Below are positions 6,433 through 9,262 of a stretch of DNA of 9,262 nucleotides, one piece after another (within the stretch, counting starts at the first letter, position 1; every line of letters starts with the position of its first letter). The notes below the pieces were generated by a model. It saw only the letters and a list, made by a program, of their open reading frames with translations, was not told the DNA's origin and made no database searches. A program made the translations under genes and the position numbers. The DNA comes from Firmicutes bacterium UBA1065 (lineage in GTDB: Bacteria; Bacillota; Clostridia; Tissierellales; Sedimentibacteraceae), in contig DCDC01000209.1 of assembly GCA_002316225.1 (NCBI GenBank), positions 1-9,262 of the forward strand, written 5' to 3'.

Positions 6433-6481
6433 GCCATATCTCTCCTTAAAAAGCCTGTCCTTTCAATTAAGGATAATAATC

Positions 6482-6510
6482 ATACTATCACAAAAAAGAT
6501 TTGAGGTAAA
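6482..6510 (-). promoter_or_regulatory. Tentative promoter of the MFS gene
   Basis: The minus strand shows TTTACC (6505-6510), 17 bases, then TAGTAT (6482-6487) preceded by TGA as an extended -10. Each box matches the consensus at four of six positions, and an overlapping TATGAT offers another register. It is the best candidate in this short gap, not a certain call. Confidence 0.35.
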
Positions 6511-6520
6511 GTGAAAGCAG

Positions 6521-6549
6521 TTGACTAAATACCTGATGGGTAATAAAAT
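6521..6549 (+). promoter_or_regulatory. Promoter of the GNAT/threonine aldolase operon
   Basis: TTGACT (6521-6526) is followed by a 17-base spacer and TAAAAT (6544-6549), each one base off consensus. The RBS AAAGGG (6565-6570) lies seven bases before the ATG at 6578. Confidence 0.65.
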
Positions 6550-6577
6550 TAAATGAAAGCTAAGAAAGGGATATGCT

Positions 6578-7141
6578 ATGTTCAGACAAACCGTATACGA
6601 GACAGACAGGCTTTGGTTAAAAATCCTGAAACCTAATTATTGCAGGCAAGTCTTGGATTACTACAAAAGGAATCATAATTTTTTGCAAGAATGGGAGCCC
6701 CAAAGACCCAAGGATTTCTATACCTTATCCTATCAAAAAAGGCAGCTGAGCTATGAATACCGGATGTTTAAAGAAAGAAAGCTCATAAGGTTTTGGATTT
6801 TAAAAAAGGAAGACAATAAACTGATAGGCAATATTTGTTTAAGCAATATTATCATGGGGAACTTCAGGTCCTGCTATATGGGTTATAAACTGGATTGTGA
6901 TGAAATCAACAAGGGATACATGACTGAAGCAATCAAAAAAGTCGTGGAAATCATGTTCAATGAATACGGACTTCACAGGATTGAAGTGAATGTGATGCCC
7001 AGAAACATCAGGTCTCTGAAAGTAATGAAAAAACTGAATTTCGAAGAGGAAGGCTATTCAAGAAGGTACCTGGAAATCAACGGAAAATGGGAAGATCATG
7101 TGCATTTTGCAATATATGAAGACAGTTTCAATCAATTTTGA
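6578..7141 (+). CDS. GNAT-family N-acetyltransferase, RimJ/RimL-like
   Basis: This 187-residue protein begins with the TDRLWLKILKP strand typical of the RimJ/RimL branch (ribosomal-protein N-terminal alanine acetyltransferases and relatives). It has the paired NHNFLQEWEP segment (32-41), the central strands LIGNICLSNI and CYMGYKLDCD, and the acetyl-CoA pyrophosphate loop as NKGYMTEA (111-118). The late NIRSLKVMKKLNFEEEG (143-159) is the usual GNAT motif B. It transfers acetyl from acetyl-CoA to a primary amine in the cytoplasm. Family members act on ribosomal proteins S5, S18 or L7/L12, or on small amines and antibiotics, and sequence alone does not decide. The fold is complete and the length typical. 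It shares a promoter with the threonine aldolase gene 35 bases downstream. Confidence 0.9.
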   Translation: MFRQTVYETDRLWLKILKPNYCRQVLDYYKRNHNFLQEWEPQRPKDFYTLSYQKRQLSYEYRMFKERKLIRFWILKKEDNKLIGNICLSNIIMGNFRSCYMGYKLDCDEINKGYMTEAIKKVVEIMFNEYGLHRIEVNVMPRNIRSLKVMKKLNFEEEGYSRRYLEINGKWEDHVHFAIYEDSFNQF

Positions 7142-7176
7142 AACACAAAAAATACAAAAAACAGAGGGTGGTAAAA

Positions 7177-8205
7177 ATGAGATTTATTGACTTAAGAAGC
7201 GATACCGTAACAATGCCGACTGATGAGATGAGACAGGCAATGGCAAATGCCCAGGTGGGAGATGATGTTTACGGGGATGACCCAACCGTCAACAGGTTGG
7301 AAGAACTTGCAGCCCAAAAAGTGGGCAAGGAAGCAGCCTTATTCGTACCCAGCGGTACTTTCGGAAACCAGCTGGCCATAATGACCCATACAAGAAGGGG
7401 AAACGAAGTAATAGTAGGGAAAAACAATCACATAGTCCTCCATGAGGTAGGAGCTTCAGCAGTTATTTCGGGAGTCCAGTTAAGGACATTGGAAACCGTA
7501 AACGGAGCCATGCCTCCCCGGGATGTCTTGAAAGCCATAAGGGTTGATGATATCCATGAACCTGAAACCGGACTCATATGTGTTGAAAATGCCCATGGCT
7601 GCGGAGCAGTGGTACCACTTGAAATAATGAAAGAAATAAAAGAAATTGCAGAAGAACATTCCATTCCGGTCCACATGGACGGAGCAAGAATATTTAATGC
7701 AGCCCTTGCCTTGGGAGTTGATGCAAAAGAAATCGCTGCCTGCTGCGATTCAGTAATGTTCTGCTTGTCAAAGGGCTTGGCGGCACCAGCCGGCTCCATG
7801 CTTGCAGGGACCAGGAAATTCATTGAAAGGGCAAGAAAGAACAGGAAGCTCATGGGCGGAGGCATGAGGCAAATAGGTATATTAGCTGCCGCAGGAATAA
7901 TAGCATTGGAGAAGATGACCGGCAGGCTGATTGAAGACCACGAAAATGCCAAATATCTGGCTGATGAACTTTCAAAGCTTCCCGGTATTGAGGTAAAAAG
8001 AGACAGGCTGGATATTGACATGGTCTTCTTTGAATTAGGAGAAGATATCATAAAAGAAAGTGTTCTTGTTAAGAAGCTTTATGAAAGGAACATCAAGATA
8101 AACGGGTCAGAAGGCGGGGAATACCGCTTTGTAACCCATATAGGAGTGTCCAGGGAAGATATCGATTACGTCATAGCCTGCATAAAAGAACTGATAATGA
8201 AATAA
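7177..8205 (+). CDS. ltaE: Low-specificity L-threonine aldolase (PLP-dependent)
   Basis: From the ATG at 7177 the product is 342 residues, the family norm. It shows the fold-type I PLP signatures of threonine aldolases: the start FIDLRSDTVTMPT, GDDVYGDDPTV (28-38), the phosphate-binding SGTFGNQ (59-65), His85 that stacks on the cofactor, DGAR (168-171), and the Schiff-base lysine K199 in CLSKGLAAPAGS. The enzyme cleaves L-threonine or L-allo-threonine to glycine and acetaldehyde in the cytoplasm, a source of glycine or a step in threonine use. The usual ENTHN motif appears as ENAHGCG (138-143), a modest variant near the active site. An in-frame TTG at 7138 overlapping the GNAT stop would add 13 very basic residues unlike the family; GAGGG (7164-7168), eight bases before ATG, supports 7177. 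It is probably cotranscribed with the GNAT gene. Confidence 0.95.
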   Translation: MRFIDLRSDTVTMPTDEMRQAMANAQVGDDVYGDDPTVNRLEELAAQKVGKEAALFVPSGTFGNQLAIMTHTRRGNEVIVGKNNHIVLHEVGASAVISGVQLRTLETVNGAMPPRDVLKAIRVDDIHEPETGLICVENAHGCGAVVPLEIMKEIKEIAEEHSIPVHMDGARIFNAALALGVDAKEIAACCDSVMFCLSKGLAAPAGSMLAGTRKFIERARKNRKLMGGGMRQIGILAAAGIIALEKMTGRLIEDHENAKYLADELSKLPGIEVKRDRLDIDMVFFELGEDIIKESVLVKKLYERNIKINGSEGGEYRFVTHIGVSREDIDYVIACIKELIMK

Positions 8206-8221
8206 TCAAGTATATGTACTT

Positions 8222-8285
8222 TGTCATCCTGAGCGTAAGCGAAGGATCTATTGAGATTCTTCGCATTAAAGCTCTCAGGATGACA
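8222..8285. repeat. Palindromic intergenic repeat (GTCATCCTGAG type)
   Basis: TGTCATCCTGAG (8222-8233) is exactly inverted as CTCAGGATGACA (8274-8285). Nested inside, CGAAGGATCT (8240-8249) pairs with AGATTCTTCG (8254-8263), with one G-U pair, around a four-base loop. The 64 bases would fold as a long two-part cruciform or RNA hairpin. From memory, the words GTCATCCTGAGCG and CGAAGGATCT belong to a REP/MITE-like element seen between genes of very diverse bacteria. It sits between the threonine aldolase stop and the terminator, where it could stabilise the 3' end of the mRNA. Confidence 0.8.
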
Positions 8286-8300
8286 CATTACAAATAAACT

Positions 8301-8320
8301 GAGGACTAGGTCCTCTTTTT
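8301..8320 (+). terminator. Terminator of the GNAT/threonine aldolase operon
   Basis: GAGGAC (8301-8306) pairs with GTCCTC (8310-8315) around a three-base loop, followed at once by TTTTT (8316-8320) and more T-rich sequence. Compact and canonical, it lies beyond the palindromic repeat. Confidence 0.82.
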
Positions 8321-8399
8321 CTTATATTGAATATAATCATGATATGTGATAATTAATTCCTTAAAAGGCAGTAACCGGTTGTATATAGTGAGGTTTAAT

Positions 8400-9262
8400 A
8401 TGGACGCAAATTTCAAGCAAATTTACGGTGAATACTTAAGAGATGAATCAAGGCAGGTCGGATGGGCTGAAAGCATTGCCTTCCCAAGAACCGAGGCTGA
8501 AATAATCTCTAACCTTAAAGAAATGTCCCGTAAAAAGATCCCCGTCACTTCCCAGGGGGCAAGAACAGGACTTGCTGCCTCGGCGGTTCCATACGGGGGT
8601 TATATTATTAATTTAAGCAAGATGAACAAGGTTACAGGGGCCAGGTATGATGAAAAGGAAGACAGGTTTTTCCTAACCCTTCAACCGGGGGTCCTCCTGT
8701 CCGACCTGAGAAAATATATAGCCAACAAATCCTTCGATGTGACCGGTTGGGATATAGAATCCCTGCATGCGTTAAAATTCATGGAAAAAGGAAAATGGTT
8801 TTATTCCACCGACCCTACGGAAAGCTCCGCATCAATGGGGGGCATAGCTTCATGCAATGCATCCGGTGCCAGAAGCTATAAGTACGGTTCGGCCCGTGAC
8901 CATATTACAGGTCTAAGAGTAGTTTTGGCAGACGGTGACGTATTGGCACTAAAAAGAGGTAAATGCCTTGCTTCGGGAGATGAATTCTCCCTGATTACCG
9001 AAAAGGGAAGGGAGATTAAAGGTAGACTTCCTAAATACAAAATGCCTGATGTAAGGAAGAACACTTCCGGTTATTACAATAAGCCCGGCATGGACATGAT
9101 TGATTTATTCATAGGGTCTGACGGCACTTTGGGGATTATAAGCGAAATTGAAATAGAGCTGAGCAAAACCTCACCTGTCAATTGGGGAATCACAATTTTT
9201 ATGCCCGATGAAGACAAGGCCCTGGATTTGGTAAGAGCCCTGAGACGAGAAATCAAGGTGGC
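8400..9262 (+). CDS. FAD-linked oxidase, GlcD/D-lactate dehydrogenase-like; 3' end cut by window edge
   Basis: The ATG at 8400 opens a frame that runs without a stop to the window edge, giving 287 complete codons of an expected 450 or more. It is the PCMH-type FAD-binding domain (FAD_binding_4). Marks are an FPRTEAEI segment (28-35), GARTGLAASAVP (53-64, usually G-A-G-T-G-L-S-G-G), LQPGVLLSDL (94-103), DPTESSASMGG (138-148) with SCNASGARSYKYG (151-163), NTSGYY (221-226) and GSDGTLGI (239-246). Such flavoenzymes oxidise 2-hydroxy acids (glycolate, D-lactate, 2-hydroxyglutarate), often with an electron-transfer flavoprotein or an Fe-S partner. The substrate-specific C-terminal half is outside the window, so the substrate stays open. 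GAGG (8390-8393) lies six bases before the ATG. I saw no convincing promoter between the terminator and this RBS. Confidence 0.88.
   Translation, partial: MDANFKQIYGEYLRDESRQVGWAESIAFPRTEAEIISNLKEMSRKKIPVTSQGARTGLAASAVPYGGYIINLSKMNKVTGARYDEKEDRFFLTLQPGVLLSDLRKYIANKSFDVTGWDIESLHALKFMEKGKWFYSTDPTESSASMGGIASCNASGARSYKYGSARDHITGLRVVLADGDVLALKRGKCLASGDEFSLITEKGREIKGRLPKYKMPDVRKNTSGYYNKPGMDMIDLFIGSDGTLGIISEIEIELSKTSPVNWGITIFMPDEDKALDLVRALRREIKV

Noticed and set aside
7138..7176. TTG at 7138 as start of the threonine aldolase
   Set aside because: It adds 13 mostly Lys/Arg residues absent from the family, and the ATG at 7177 has a well-spaced RBS.
7428..8051. A 207-codon open frame on the minus strand, inside the threonine aldolase gene
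   Set aside because: It is antisense to a gene with every family motif, its translation is rich in Ser/Pro/Ala as expected from a shadow frame, and it has no RBS or recognisable domain.
8321..8399. Possible promoter for the FAD-linked oxidase (TTGAAT at 8327, TATAAT at 8332, TATATA at 8382)
   Set aside because: No -35/-10 pair has acceptable spacing and match; the boxes are probably chance in AT-rich sequence.
8876..9256. Minus-strand frames at 8876-9064 and 9074-9256
   Set aside because: Both are opposite the FAD-linked oxidase frame, which carries NTSGYY and GSDGTLGI motifs.

Overview
The window looks like the chromosome of a low-to-moderate GC, anaerobic Firmicute, most likely in the Clostridia or Tissierellia. 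The evidence is AAGGAGG-type ribosome binding sites, several TTG starts, frequent AGG/AGA arginine codons, clear sigma-A-like promoters, lipobox lipoproteins, a CcpA-like cre box and a stand-alone rubredoxin. This placement is inference; there is no rRNA or other marker gene. Both window ends cut a gene.

Layout: 1-1321 (minus) is the start-proximal part of a sugar-type ABC transporter solute-binding lipoprotein, with a promoter and a cre-like operator upstream. A divergent promoter with a perfect 17-bp palindrome drives a small acidic lipoprotein (1507-1995, plus). A two-way terminator separates it from a 52-residue rubredoxin on the minus strand (2052-2210). From a promoter facing away from the rubredoxin runs a tightly packed three-gene operon (2382-5242, plus): a hormone-sensitive-lipase-type alpha/beta hydrolase, an HxxxDG acyltransferase of the alcohol-acetyltransferase/condensation superfamily, and a zinc-ribbon plus six-helix membrane protein that I take to be DUF6320. 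A two-way hairpin ends this operon and the converging MFS transporter gene (5281-6432, minus). A RimJ-like GNAT acetyltransferase (6578-7141) and a low-specificity L-threonine aldolase (7177-8205) follow on the plus strand as a probable operon. Behind them come a palindromic intergenic repeat, a terminator, and the 5' part of a GlcD-type FAD-linked oxidase (8400-9262).

Most of the window is ordinary metabolism and transport. The best candidate for an under-described system is the hydrolase/acyltransferase/zinc-ribbon membrane protein cassette: its three genes abut or overlap at their junctions, share one promoter and one terminator, and combine ester cleavage, acyl transfer and a membrane partner. 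The substrate cannot be read from the sequence. No CRISPR array, tRNA, rRNA, transposase or phage gene was seen.
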